Shown: one piece after another, positions 42,928 to 50,676 of the stretch
Layout of the letters: the number at the start of each line of letters is the position of its first letter
Numbering within the stretch: the first letter of the stretch is position 1
Source of the DNA: Comamonadaceae bacterium OS-1
Lineage (GTDB): Bacteria > Pseudomonadota > Gammaproteobacteria > Burkholderiales > Burkholderiaceae_C
Direction: 5' to 3'
Assembly: GCA_027923965.1 (NCBI GenBank)
Contig: AP026969.1
Span: 3,410,001-3,474,000, forward strand
DNA length: 64,000 nucleotides
Position numbers and translations under genes: made by a program
Notes under the pieces: model-generated
Seen by the model: only the letters and a program-made list of their open reading frames with translations
The model's database searches: none
Told to the model about the DNA's origin: nothing

Positions 42928-44225
42928 GGTGCATTCCCCGCTTGCGCGCAGACGATCCACACCGGGTTTTCGGCGGCCATGCGGTGCATGTGCAAAATGG
43001 GTTTGCTGCGCGAGGCCTGCAGTTGCAGCACGTCCCAGGTGGCGCCCTGCGCTTTCAGGGTGGCCACGGCCACACCCAGGTTTTCAATCGTCACGAAGTT
43101 CATCACCAGCCAGCCTTGGGGTTTCAAACGTTCCAAAATCAGCGCGATCAGCTCGGCCAGTTCACCGCCCGAGCCGCCAATGAACACGGCATCGGGGTCG
43201 GCCCAAGCCTGCAGGCCCTCGGGGGCTTTGCCGTGCACCAGGCTGTGGTTGCTGATGCCCAGGGCCAGCCGGTTGCGCTGCACGATGGCCGCGTCGTCCA
43301 CATTCTTTTCGATCGCGTAGACATGGCCGTTGCGGCACAGGCGGGCGGCTTCCAGGCCCACCGAGCCGGAGCCCGCGCCGATGTCCCACACCACGCTGCC
43401 CGCGGTCAATTGCATGCGCGCCAGCGACACGGCGCGCACCTCGTTTTTGGTGATCAGGCCCTTCTCGGGGTGGCGCTGCTCAAAGCGGGCATCCGGCAGG
43501 CCGAACAGCACCTGCGGCGCACGCAGCGAGGTACGCCACAGCAGCAGCACGTTCGGGTCGGCAAACGGCATCTGCGCCGCAGCGCTGACGGCCATGCCGC
43601 TGACGATGCGCTCCTGGGGCTGGCACAGGCGCTCCGCCACGGCCATCTCGAAGTCGCCGCCCAAGCCCTCGGTGACCAGCATGCGGGCGATGCGGTCGGG
43701 CGTGTTGTGCGGGCTGGTGAGGATGGCCAGGCGGTCGTGCTGGCGGATGTCGCGCAGCAAGGCGTACAGGCCGTGGCTGGGCGGTGAGCCGGCCACCCAG
43801 TCGCCCGCGTCCTGGCTGTGCACCGAGGCAAACTTCATCTCCTGCCACGGCAGGCCCAGGCGGGCGCAGGCGAGTTGCAGGGTGGAGACGTTGGGCAGCA
43901 CCTCGATGGCCTCGATGCACAGGCGCGAGGCCAGGTAGGCCGCGATGCCGTGGCACAGCGGGTCGCCAGTGGCCAGCACCACCACGCGCAAGGCGTCGGC
44001 CTGGGCGGCACGGATCCACTCCGGCACCTGCGACAGCGCGCCGGTCAGGTCGCGCTGCTGCGCACCGGGGGCGATCTGGTCGGCCAACAGCTGCAGCGTG
44101 CGCGTGCCGCCAATCACCAGTTGCGCCGCTTGCAGGTGCTGCAAGGCCGTGGCACCCAGGCTGGCCACGCCGTCGTCCAGCACGCCGACGATGCGGCATT
44201 TGTCGATTACGGGTTCAAATCTCAA
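42924..44225 (-). CDS. cobL: Precorrin-6Y C5,15-methyltransferase (decarboxylating), CbiE-CbiT fusion
   Basis: 433 residues. The N-terminal CbiE methylase half (about 1-210) has ATGDPLCHGIAAYL and VLPNVSTLQLACARLGLPW. The C-terminal CbiT half (about 235-433) has the SAM-binding motif VWDIGAGSGSVGLEAARL and AVFIGGSGGELAELI. It methylates C5 and C15 and removes a carboxylate. The start is a TTG whose last two bases overlap the cbiD stop (TTGA); no ATG lies near. Translation is thus probably coupled to cbiD. Confidence 0.87.
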   Translation of the reverse strand: MRFEPVIDKCRIVGVLDDGVASLGATALQHLQAAQLVIGGTRTLQLLADQIAPGAQQRDLTGALSQVPEWIRAAQADALRVVVLATGDPLCHGIAAYLASRLCIEAIEVLPNVSTLQLACARLGLPWQEMKFASVHSQDAGDWVAGSPPSHGLYALLRDIRQHDRLAILTSPHNTPDRIARMLVTEGLGGDFEMAVAERLCQPQERIVSGMAVSAAAQMPFADPNVLLLWRTSLRAPQVLFGLPDARFEQRHPEKGLITKNEVRAVSLARMQLTAGSVVWDIGAGSGSVGLEAARLCRNGHVYAIEKNVDDAAIVQRNRLALGISNHSLVHGKAPEGLQAWADPDAVFIGGSGGELAELIALILERLKPQGWLVMNFVTIENLGVAVATLKAQGATWDVLQLQASRSKPILHMHRMAAENPVWIVCAQAGNAP

Positions 44226-45340
44226 GAAGCCTCCGCTATTTTTTTGCCGTCAAAATCGCAGACGAGCACCTGCAGTTCAAATTGGTCGGGGTAGCGCGTG
44301 CGCAGGGTCTCGATGACCTTGTGCGCCAGCGCGGTGTGGAAGGCGGTGCCCAGGCCCAGTGCGTCCATGCGCTCCCCGGCGTAGCGGGCGGTCTCGTTGC
44401 CGCGGATGGCCTCGCACACCTCGGCAGGCGCGCCAATGCGGGCGGCAATGTCGGCCAGCAGGCCGGTATCCACCTCGGCCCGGCCCGCGTGGGTGATGGT
44501 TTCGCCCTGGGCGATCTTGGTCAGCTTGCCGACCATGCCGCCAATGACCACCTTTTTCAGCCCGGCCTTCACCGCCGCGCCCATGGCGTAGCGCAGGAAG
44601 TCGCCCATCTGCACAAACGCGGGTTCGGGTAGCTCGGGCATTTCTTCCATCACAAACTTTTCCGTGCGCCCGCCGGTGGTCAGCACCACCACGCCATGGC
44701 CCAGGGTGCCCGCCACCTGCACGCCCTGCACCACGCTGGCACGGTAGGCCGCGGTGGAGTACGGCTTGACGATGCCGGTGGTGCCGAGGATGGAGATGCC
44801 GCCCAGGATGCCTAAGCGCGCGTTCAGGGTCTTCTTCGCCATCTCTTCGCCCTGGGGCACGGAGAGGGTGACTTCCAGCCCCACCTCGTCCAGCAGCGCC
44901 GCCCCCACCAGCCGCACATTGGCTTCGATGTTGCGGCGCGGCACCGGGTTGATGGCCGGGCCGCCCACCGCCAGGCCCAGCCCCGGCATGGTCACCGTAC
45001 CCACGCCAAATCCGCCCGCCAACACCACCTGGCCCGCGTGGTCTGGCAGTACGCGCACGTCGGCGGTGAGGTGGGCCTTGTCGGTGCAGTCGGGGTCGTC
45101 GCCCGCGTCTTTGATGACCATGGCGTGGGCCGTGTGGCCGTCCACGCGGCCATCCATTACGGCGAAGTTCACCAGGTCGCCATTGGGCAGCAGGCACTCC
45201 ACATCGCCCGGCACCACGCCCGTGACCAGGCCGATGACGGCGGCACGCGCCGCCGCGGCAGAGCACGCACCGGTGGTGAAGCCAGTGCGGGTGCCACGGG
45301 GGGGGTCTTTTTTCAACATGGCGTTGGTGCCTTTTTGCAT
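44222..45340 (-). CDS. cbiD: Cobalt-precorrin-5B C1-methyltransferase
   Basis: 372 residues. RTGFTTGACSAAAARAAV and GFGVGTVTMPGLGLAVGGPAINPVPR, then GISILGTTGIVKPYSTAAYRASV, are the CbiD signatures. The enzyme belongs to the cobalt-early pathway. It is the first gene after the 0.7 kb palindromic island, so it is separated from the riboswitch-proximal genes. Confidence 0.92.
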   Translation of the reverse strand: MQKGTNAMLKKDPPRGTRTGFTTGACSAAAARAAVIGLVTGVVPGDVECLLPNGDLVNFAVMDGRVDGHTAHAMVIKDAGDDPDCTDKAHLTADVRVLPDHAGQVVLAGGFGVGTVTMPGLGLAVGGPAINPVPRRNIEANVRLVGAALLDEVGLEVTLSVPQGEEMAKKTLNARLGILGGISILGTTGIVKPYSTAAYRASVVQGVQVAGTLGHGVVVLTTGGRTEKFVMEEMPELPEPAFVQMGDFLRYAMGAAVKAGLKKVVIGGMVGKLTKIAQGETITHAGRAEVDTGLLADIAARIGAPAEVCEAIRGNETARYAGERMDALGLGTAFHTALAHKVIETLRTRYPDQFELQVLVCDFDGKKIAEAS

Positions 45341-45367
45341 CCCTGGCCGGGATGTGCCCCCGGCAGG

Positions 45368-45907
45368 GCAGTAACTTTCTTTTGCTTGGCCAAAAGAAAG
45401 TCACCATCGAGGCGGCCACCCCCACTACCAGCGCCCTCCGCTATCGCTGCGGGAACCTGCGGTGCTCGCTTTGGGCGGGGTCTGGCTAAACTCGCTGCGC
45501 TCAAACAGACGCCAGCCCTGATCCGCCCAAAGCTGCGCTCCTCGGCGCTGGCAGAGGGGGACCCCGGATGCGGGATCGGCGGCGCAAAGCGCCGCATCGC
45601 GCCTAGGGCACGAAATGAAAACAGTGCGCCGACCGCGAGCCGTTCCGACGTAACCACCCTTACCACCCCCCCCTGCTCGCGCCCTAGGCGCGATGCCCGG
45701 CTGCGCCGGGCCGATCCCGCTCCCAGGGGTCCCCATCTGCATGCGCCGAGGAGCGCAGTGGAATGCGGATCAGGGCTGGCGTTGTTTGAGCGCAGCGAGT
45801 TTAGCCAGACCCCGCATGCCGCGAGCACCGCAGGTTCCCCGGCGCGAAAGCGACGGGGCGCAGGCAGTTGGGGCGCCTTTCTTTTGCGCAAAAGAAAAGT
45901 TACTGCG
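45368..45907. repeat. Large imperfect palindrome (two arms of about 230 bp) inside the cobalamin operon
   Basis: The left arm begins GCAGTAACTTTCTTTTGC and runs to about 45611. The right arm (about 45685-45907) ends in the inverted GCAAAAGAAAAGTTACTGC. Matching inverted blocks include GGGGTCTGGCTAAACTCGC, CCAGCCCTGATCCGC, TGCGCTCCTCGGCGC and ATCGCGCCTAGGG. The arms differ at many positions, so this is an old or fast-changing inverted repeat. The central 70 bp is unpaired. No transposase is present. Confidence 0.8.
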
Positions 45908-45954
45908 CCGCCGGGCGCAACTACCGGCCGGGGATCTCCGTTAACGCCAACCCG

Positions 45955-46040
45955 CCAATAGGGGTCGGAGCCCAAATGCGAGGTACGCCGTGCACGCCCC
46001 GCCAGCAACGCGCACGCAATGGGGATCCGACCCCTATTGG
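45955..46040. repeat. REP-like inverted pair (REPIN candidate)
   Basis: CCAATAGGGGTCGGA (45955-45969) is perfectly inverted at 46026-46040, and similarity continues inward (GCCCAAATGCG against TCCCCATTGCG). The pair encloses about 56 bp. GGGGTCGGA-type ends are known from REP elements mobilised by RAYT transposases. It abuts the 3' end of cobH. Confidence 0.65.
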
Positions 46041-46052
46041 CTAAAACACCCG

Positions 46053-46742
46053 TCACGCAGCCAACTCCCGCGCCTCGGCCAACCCCAGCAGCGCATGGAT
46101 CGCCGCCACCACCAGAGTCGACCCGCCCTTGCGCCCCCGGATCACGATCCATGGCACATCCACTTCCAGCGCCACAAGATCCTTGGACTCTGCCGCCGAC
46201 ACAAACCCCACCGGCATGCCGACCACCAACGCAGGCCGGGCCCCCTCCTCGTGGATGAGGCGCACGATCTCGATCAAGGCCGTGGGCGCATTGCCGATGC
46301 CCACAATCGCACCATCCACCAAGCCCAGCCGGTTGGCTTTGCGCATGGCCTGCACCGCGCGGGTCGTGCCTTCGGCCTTGGCGCGTTCGATCACATCCGG
46401 GTCGCTGATGAACTGGTGCGTGCGCATGCCAAAGTGGCCCAGGCGCGGCGCGGACAGGCCCACGCAAATCATCTCCACGTCGGCCACCACACGCGTGGCC
46501 CGCGACAGGATGGCGGCCAGCCCCTGCTCCACCGCAGTGGGGTGGAAATCGGTCAGGCCATTGAAATCAAAGTCGGCATTCGCGTGGATCATGCGGCGCA
46601 CCACGGGCCACTGGGCAGGCGTGTAGCCGTGCGACAGCACCTCGCGGTCGATCACGGCAAACGAATCGTGCTCGATGGCGCGCCCGGCCGCGGTGAGCTG
46701 CTCGGTGACGACGTTAGCGGCCTTAGATACGGGCGTGGTCAT
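46053..46742 (-). CDS. cobH: Precorrin-8X methylmutase
   Basis: 229 residues. AGRAIEHDSFAVIDREV carries the catalytic-type residues, followed by RMIHANADFDFNGLTDFHP, VGIGNAPTALIEIVRLIHEEGARPALVVGMPVGFVSAAESK and VPWIVIRGRKGGSTLVVAAIHALL. It moves the C11 methyl group to C12, giving hydrogenobyrinate or cobyrinate. The ATG at 46742 lies within the end of cbiX (20-bp overlap). The palindromic island follows its stop codon. Confidence 0.9.
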   Translation of the reverse strand: MTTPVSKAANVVTEQLTAAGRAIEHDSFAVIDREVLSHGYTPAQWPVVRRMIHANADFDFNGLTDFHPTAVEQGLAAILSRATRVVADVEMICVGLSAPRLGHFGMRTHQFISDPDVIERAKAEGTTRAVQAMRKANRLGLVDGAIVGIGNAPTALIEIVRLIHEEGARPALVVGMPVGFVSAAESKDLVALEVDVPWIVIRGRKGGSTLVVAAIHALLGLAEARELAA

Positions 46743-47628
46743 GGTCGTGCGCGTGGGGATGGCCGTGGTCGTGGCTGTGCGGCACCGCGCCATCGTGGTG
46801 GTGGCCGCCCATGCCGTGCTCCTCGGCAAAGCTGCGGAACTTGCAGCCATCGCAGGGCATCAGCGCCACCGGGGCGTTGCGCTTCAAATCCAGAACCCGC
46901 TGCTCCAGCAGTTCGAAAATCTCCTTCTCGAAGCCGAAGTATTTCGTGGCGATAAAGCGCAGCGTGGGGTACTGGGCCTGCAGGTGCGCCACCTGGCGGG
47001 TGATGCGCTCCACCAGCGTGCCGTTGAACAGGTAGTACGGCAGCACCACCACCTGTCTCATGCCCAGCAGGCTTTGGCGCTGCACGGCTTTTTCCAGGCG
47101 CGGGTAGGTGATGCCGGTGAAAGCCAGGTCCACCAGCTCGTGGTCGGTCTCCTCCATCAGCCAGCGCGCCATCTTGGCCATGTCGCCATTGGCCTGGCGG
47201 TCGGACGAGCCCCGGCCCAGGATGACCACGCCGGTGGTGCTGGGGTCGGGCATGTCCAGCGCCTGCATCGCGCCCTTGAGGCGGCGGCGCAGGATCTGCA
47301 GAATCGGGTCGCAGGCGGTGAGGTGCGGCGCGTACAAAAACTGCACCAGCGGGAACTGGAGCCGTGCACCGTCTATGGCCTGCGGGATATCCATCTTCAC
47401 GTGGCCCGCCGCGTTCAAAATCAGCGGCACCACCACCACGCGGTGGGCACCCACCGCCGCGCGGCGCAGGCCCTCGCCCATGGTGATGTCGGAAAACTCG
47501 ATGAAGCAGACCTCGATACGCCAGCCGGGTTGGCGCTGCCGCCACTGTGCGGCAAAGGCTTCGATCTCGTCGTTGCCCGACTGCTCGCGCGAGCCGTGGC
47601 CGATCAGCAAAATGGTGTCTAGGGTCAT
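46723..47628 (-). CDS. cbiX: Sirohydrochlorin cobaltochelatase CbiX-type with histidine-rich tail
   Basis: 301 residues. TILLIGHGSREQSGNDEIEAFAAQW is the class II chelatase motif with its metal-binding histidine, and VVILGRGSSDRQANGDMAKMARWL is the start of a second, related half. The C terminus is very His-rich (GHHHDGAVPHSHDHGHPHAHDHDH) and probably binds or stores cobalt. It inserts cobalt early, which fits CbiD/CbiG downstream. It overlaps cobM by 4 bp. Confidence 0.88.
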   Translation of the reverse strand: MTLDTILLIGHGSREQSGNDEIEAFAAQWRQRQPGWRIEVCFIEFSDITMGEGLRRAAVGAHRVVVVPLILNAAGHVKMDIPQAIDGARLQFPLVQFLYAPHLTACDPILQILRRRLKGAMQALDMPDPSTTGVVILGRGSSDRQANGDMAKMARWLMEETDHELVDLAFTGITYPRLEKAVQRQSLLGMRQVVVLPYYLFNGTLVERITRQVAHLQAQYPTLRFIATKYFGFEKEIFELLEQRVLDLKRNAPVALMPCDGCKFRSFAEEHGMGGHHHDGAVPHSHDHGHPHAHDHDHARI

Positions 47629-48443
47629 GGGGATTCCAAAGTAAGGTTTTCTACAGCGACGCTGGCGCGGCGAAACCGGTGGGTGAAACTGGCGTCATAA
47701 AGCTTGGACTTGGCCAGGGTGGTCCATTGGCGCGCACCCAGGGTGGGGCTGGCGATGACCATGGACTGGGTGGCGATGCGGGCCTCGCGGCACAGGGTCT
47801 GGATGGTGGCCACGGTGCCGCGCACGATCTTTTCCTCGCCCGGCCAGCTGGCTTTGTGCACCACCACCACAGGCGCATCGGGCGACCAGCCTGCGGCCAG
47901 CAGCTCAGAGGCCACCTTGCCCAGCAGCGTGATGCTCAAGAAAATGCACAGAGTGCAGTGGTGCGCCGCCAGGGCCGCCAGCGACTCGCCTGCGGGCATG
48001 GGCGTGCGGCCTTCCACACGGGTGAAAATCACGGTCTGCGTCACCTCGGGCAGGGTCAAGCTTTCCACCGCCGCCGCCGCGCTGGCCATGGCCGACGACA
48101 CGCCCGGCACCACCTGCAGCGGCACGCCCGCCGCATCCAGCGGCTGCACCAGCTCGATCAAGGCGCCGTACAGGCCGGGGTCGCCGGTTTGCAGGCGCAC
48201 CACCGTCTGGCAGCGCCCGGCCTGGTGGATGAGCCAGGCCGACATCTGCTCCAGCGTCATCTCCTTGCTGTCGGCCACCACGCAGTGGGCGGAGGCCCAG
48301 CGCATCGCGGCTGCGCTTACCAGGGAGCCCGCAAACAAAATGGCCCCGGCGCGCTCGACCAGGCCGCGGCCTTTGACGGTGATGAGTTCCGGGTCGCCCG
48401 GGCCCGCGCCGACGAACCAGACGGTCCCCATTTCAGTGGACAT
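47625..48443 (-). CDS. cobM: Precorrin-4 C11-methyltransferase
   Basis: 272 residues. VWFVGAGPGDPELITVKGRGLVERAGAILFAGSLV, then LQTGDPGLYGALIELVQPLDAAGVPLQVVPGVSSAMASAAAA and VTQTVIFTRVEGRTPMP, are the CobM/CbiF signatures. The ATG at 48443 overlaps the end of cobB by 11 bp; 48431 is an alternative start. Confidence 0.88.
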   Translation of the reverse strand: MSTEMGTVWFVGAGPGDPELITVKGRGLVERAGAILFAGSLVSAAAMRWASAHCVVADSKEMTLEQMSAWLIHQAGRCQTVVRLQTGDPGLYGALIELVQPLDAAGVPLQVVPGVSSAMASAAAAVESLTLPEVTQTVIFTRVEGRTPMPAGESLAALAAHHCTLCIFLSITLLGKVASELLAAGWSPDAPVVVVHKASWPGEEKIVRGTVATIQTLCREARIATQSMVIASPTLGARQWTTLAKSKLYDASFTHRFRRASVAVENLTLESP

Positions 48444-49737
48444 GGCATTCCTTGGGCGCAAACAGCTGCGCTGTGGCATGGGGGTTGGAGGGGAAGTACA
48501 GGTGCAGGAACGAGGCATGCAGCCGCCCGGTGCGGTATACCGGCTCGCCGTGGCCACTCTGGCGCTGCGGCTGGGTCGTAGCGATGGGGGCCAAGGTGCT
48601 GTGCATGCGCGCGTGGTGGAAGCTGTGGCCGCGCAGCCGCCCCTCGGGCAGGTCGACGGCGTGCATGCCGAGGTTGACAAAGCGCTTTTGCAGCGCCGCC
48701 GTGCCTGGTAGCAGGCCCCACATGGGCACCGGCGTGCCATCGTGCGCGGCCAGGCTGTCCAGCAGCGCCAGCATGCCGCCGCATTCGGCCACCGTGGGTT
48801 TGCCCGCCGCGTGGTGGGCCTGGATGGCGGCGCGCATGGGCTGGTTGGCGTGGAGCTGCGCCAGGTGCAGCTCGGGGTAGCCGCCGGGCAGGTACAGGCT
48901 GTGTGCGTCGGGCAAAGTGGCATCGGCCAGGGGCGAAAAGAAGCACAGCTCCGCCCCCAGCGCGCGCAGCGTGTCCAGGTTGGCGGCGTACAGGAATGAG
49001 AAAGCGGCATCGCGCGCCACGGCGATGCGCACACCGGCCAGCAGCGGGGGTGCAGGTTCTGCCGGGCTGGGTTCAAACCGCACCGGGCTGGCCATACCCT
49101 CGGCGCTGGGGCCGATGGCCTGGGCGGCGCAGGCGATGCGCTCGTCCAGTTGCGCCACCTCGGCGGCCTGCACTAAACCCAGGTGCCGCTCGGGCAACGC
49201 GTAGTCGGCAGAGCGCGGCAGCGCGCCCCACCAGCGCAGACCGGCGGGAAGACTCTCCTGCAGCATCTGCGCGTGCGTCGCACTGCCCACGCGGTTGGCC
49301 AGCACACCGGCAAACCGCAAGCCGGGGCGGTAGGTGGACAGGCCATGGGCCAGCGCGCCAAAGGTCTGCGCCATGGCCGCGCCGTCGATCACCGCCAGCA
49401 CGGGCAGGCCCAGGGCTTGGGCCAGATCTGCGCTGCTGGGGGTGCCGTCGAACAGGCCCATCACGCCTTCGACCAGGATGAAGTCGGCCTCAGCCGCCGC
49501 CGCGTGCAGCAGCGCCCGGCAGTGGGCTTCGCCGCCCATCCAAAGGTCGAGCTGGTGCACGGGGTGGCCGCTAGCGCGCTCCAGCACCATGGGGTCCAGA
49601 AAGTCGGGGCCGGTCTTGAACACGCGCACCCGGCGGCCCTGGCCCACATGCCAGGCGGCCAGCGCGGCTGTCACCGTGGTTTTGCCCTGGCCCGAGGCCG
49701 GCGCTGCCACCAGCAGCGCATTGCAAATATTAGGCAT
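48433..49737 (-). CDS. cobB: Cobyrinate a,c-diamide synthase
   Basis: 434 residues (CobB/CbiA). The N-terminal P-loop amidoligase domain has LLVAAPASGQGKTTVTAALAAW and LVEGVMGLFDG. The C-terminal class I glutaminase domain has YLPGGYPELHLAQL, the nucleophile region AECGGMLALLDSL and the final GRLHASFLHLYFPSNP. It amidates the a and c side chains. First gene after the cobalamin riboswitch. The region just upstream of its ATG is a dispersed repeat, which appears to supply the GGAG ribosome-binding site. Confidence 0.9.
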   Translation of the reverse strand: MPNICNALLVAAPASGQGKTTVTAALAAWHVGQGRRVRVFKTGPDFLDPMVLERASGHPVHQLDLWMGGEAHCRALLHAAAAEADFILVEGVMGLFDGTPSSADLAQALGLPVLAVIDGAAMAQTFGALAHGLSTYRPGLRFAGVLANRVGSATHAQMLQESLPAGLRWWGALPRSADYALPERHLGLVQAAEVAQLDERIACAAQAIGPSAEGMASPVRFEPSPAEPAPPLLAGVRIAVARDAAFSFLYAANLDTLRALGAELCFFSPLADATLPDAHSLYLPGGYPELHLAQLHANQPMRAAIQAHHAAGKPTVAECGGMLALLDSLAAHDGTPVPMWGLLPGTAALQKRFVNLGMHAVDLPEGRLRGHSFHHARMHSTLAPIATTQPQRQSGHGEPVYRTGRLHASFLHLYFPSNPHATAQLFAPKECHVH

Positions 49738-49739
49738 CA

Positions 49740-49787
49740 AATAGCCACTCCGTGCTTATGGAATAAGCGTGAGAAGCTATAAATAAA
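49740..49787. repeat. Dispersed repeat directly upstream of cobB
   Basis: CTCCGTGCTTATGGAATAAGCGTGAGAAGCTATAAATAAAATAG, near-perfect palindromic core. On the minus strand it reads CACGGAGTGG shortly before the cobB ATG. Confidence 0.7.
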
Positions 49788-49957
49788 ATAGTAAATGGTC
49801 TACCCCTGCACGCCCGCCGCGTGGTTGTGGAACGGTGTGGCCAGGGGTGGGAGAAGGGATCAGAAGGCGAGACGCGGTCGAGCCCGTGCCTGGACAAGCC
49901 AGGACAGGGGTGCGCGAGGGCCTGCTGAACTTCGCCCACCGCAAAGTCACGCTAAAT
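49788..49957. other. Leader between the cobalamin riboswitch and cobB
   Basis: About 170 bp with no gene. Several short GC-rich inverted stretches (for example GCCTGG/CCAGGC near 49880-49910) could form the expression platform, but no clear terminator with a U-run is visible. Control by translation or by rho is possible. Confidence 0.35.
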
Positions 49958-50148
49958 CAGCAGGCCGGTCTCCGGGCTCACAGGTGCAGAGTGGGGACTC
50001 TGCTGCGGGGCCACCTTCCCATGCAATTGCACAGTGGTGAGGACAAAAGTCCCGGGCCTCGCTTTGACCTGTTTACCGTTGCGGGGGCAGCGTGGGCATG
50101 GCGCAGTAACACGTACCGCGCTTCACCGACTTCCCGTTTAATCCGCAG
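49958..50148 (-). promoter_or_regulatory. Cobalamin riboswitch
   Basis: Reading the minus strand, the conserved blocks appear in the right order: CGGGAAGTCGGTG, GCTGCCCCCGCAACGGTAA, CCACTGTGC, GCATGGGAAGGTGG, and the B12 box GAGCCCGGAGACCGGCC (49961-49980). It lies about 220 bp upstream of cobB and should lower expression of the operon when adenosylcobalamin is plentiful. A small stem GCAGCT/AGCTGC sits just 5' of it. Confidence 0.92.
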
Positions 50149-50676
50149 CTCGCAAGCTGCAGGACACCTGTTGATGGTTTTGAGTGTAGCAGCAGCCGTT
50201 TGCCAAGCCGTTGCCCCGCAACCGTTACACCGCGTTGCTTCATCGCAACAACTTTAAGTAACAAGTGTCGATATTTATTACATGTTCCGTGATAAATGTA
50301 CGTTTTCTTCATACGAATCAAGGGTCTAGGCAGCTGGTGCAAAGATTGCTTTACAGGTGGAAATAAGGCGTAAACAAAAGTTCATGCAGTGGATATCGCC
50401 TTGAACCAGGGGAGATTTTTGAATGAAAATCATCGACCGGGACTGCTCCAGCCCCCTCCTCCACGCTAGCTACCTGGCCTGGTCCTTGCCCGCGCGCCGC
50501 ACTGCGCCGGTTACGCACGGATACCCCTGTCCGACGCACCCCATTCCCCTGCCTTCGTAAGCCCCCGGCGCTTTGCCTGGCGGCACGCGCACCCCGTTTT
50601 CAGCGACTGGATTTGTTCCACACCCTGCTTTTGGCGCGCCATAGGCCGCCGTCTTACCCCTCGGAGATTTCGCGCC
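50149..50676. other. Divergent intergenic region between the cobalamin riboswitch and the giant repeat gene
   Basis: 528 bp. The part from 50240 to 50400 is AT-rich and probably holds promoters for both directions, though none can be assigned firmly. A 45-codon frame (50423-50560) with a good GGGGAG site is described separately. The giant gene has GGAG at 50663-50666 before its ATG. Confidence 0.4.
50423..50560 (+). CDS. Possible small ORF upstream of the giant gene
   Basis: 45 codons, starting MKIIDRDCSSPLLHAS and ending TAA. AGGGGAG lies 8 bases before the ATG, a better ribosome-binding site than most genes here. The predicted peptide has no recognised domain and contains two cysteines and many prolines. 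It could be a leader peptide or chance. Confidence 0.22.
   Translation: MKIIDRDCSSPLLHASYLAWSLPARRTAPVTHGYPCPTHPIPLPS

Noticed and set aside
45368..45907. Insertion sequence or integron in the cobalamin operon
   Set aside because: No transposase or integrase frame lies between or near the arms; the frames seen there are low-complexity shadows of the repeat.
47625..49076. A fused upstream extension of CobM
   Set aside because: The extension is the out-of-frame end of cobB; the methylase begins at MSTEMGTVWFVGAGPGDPE.
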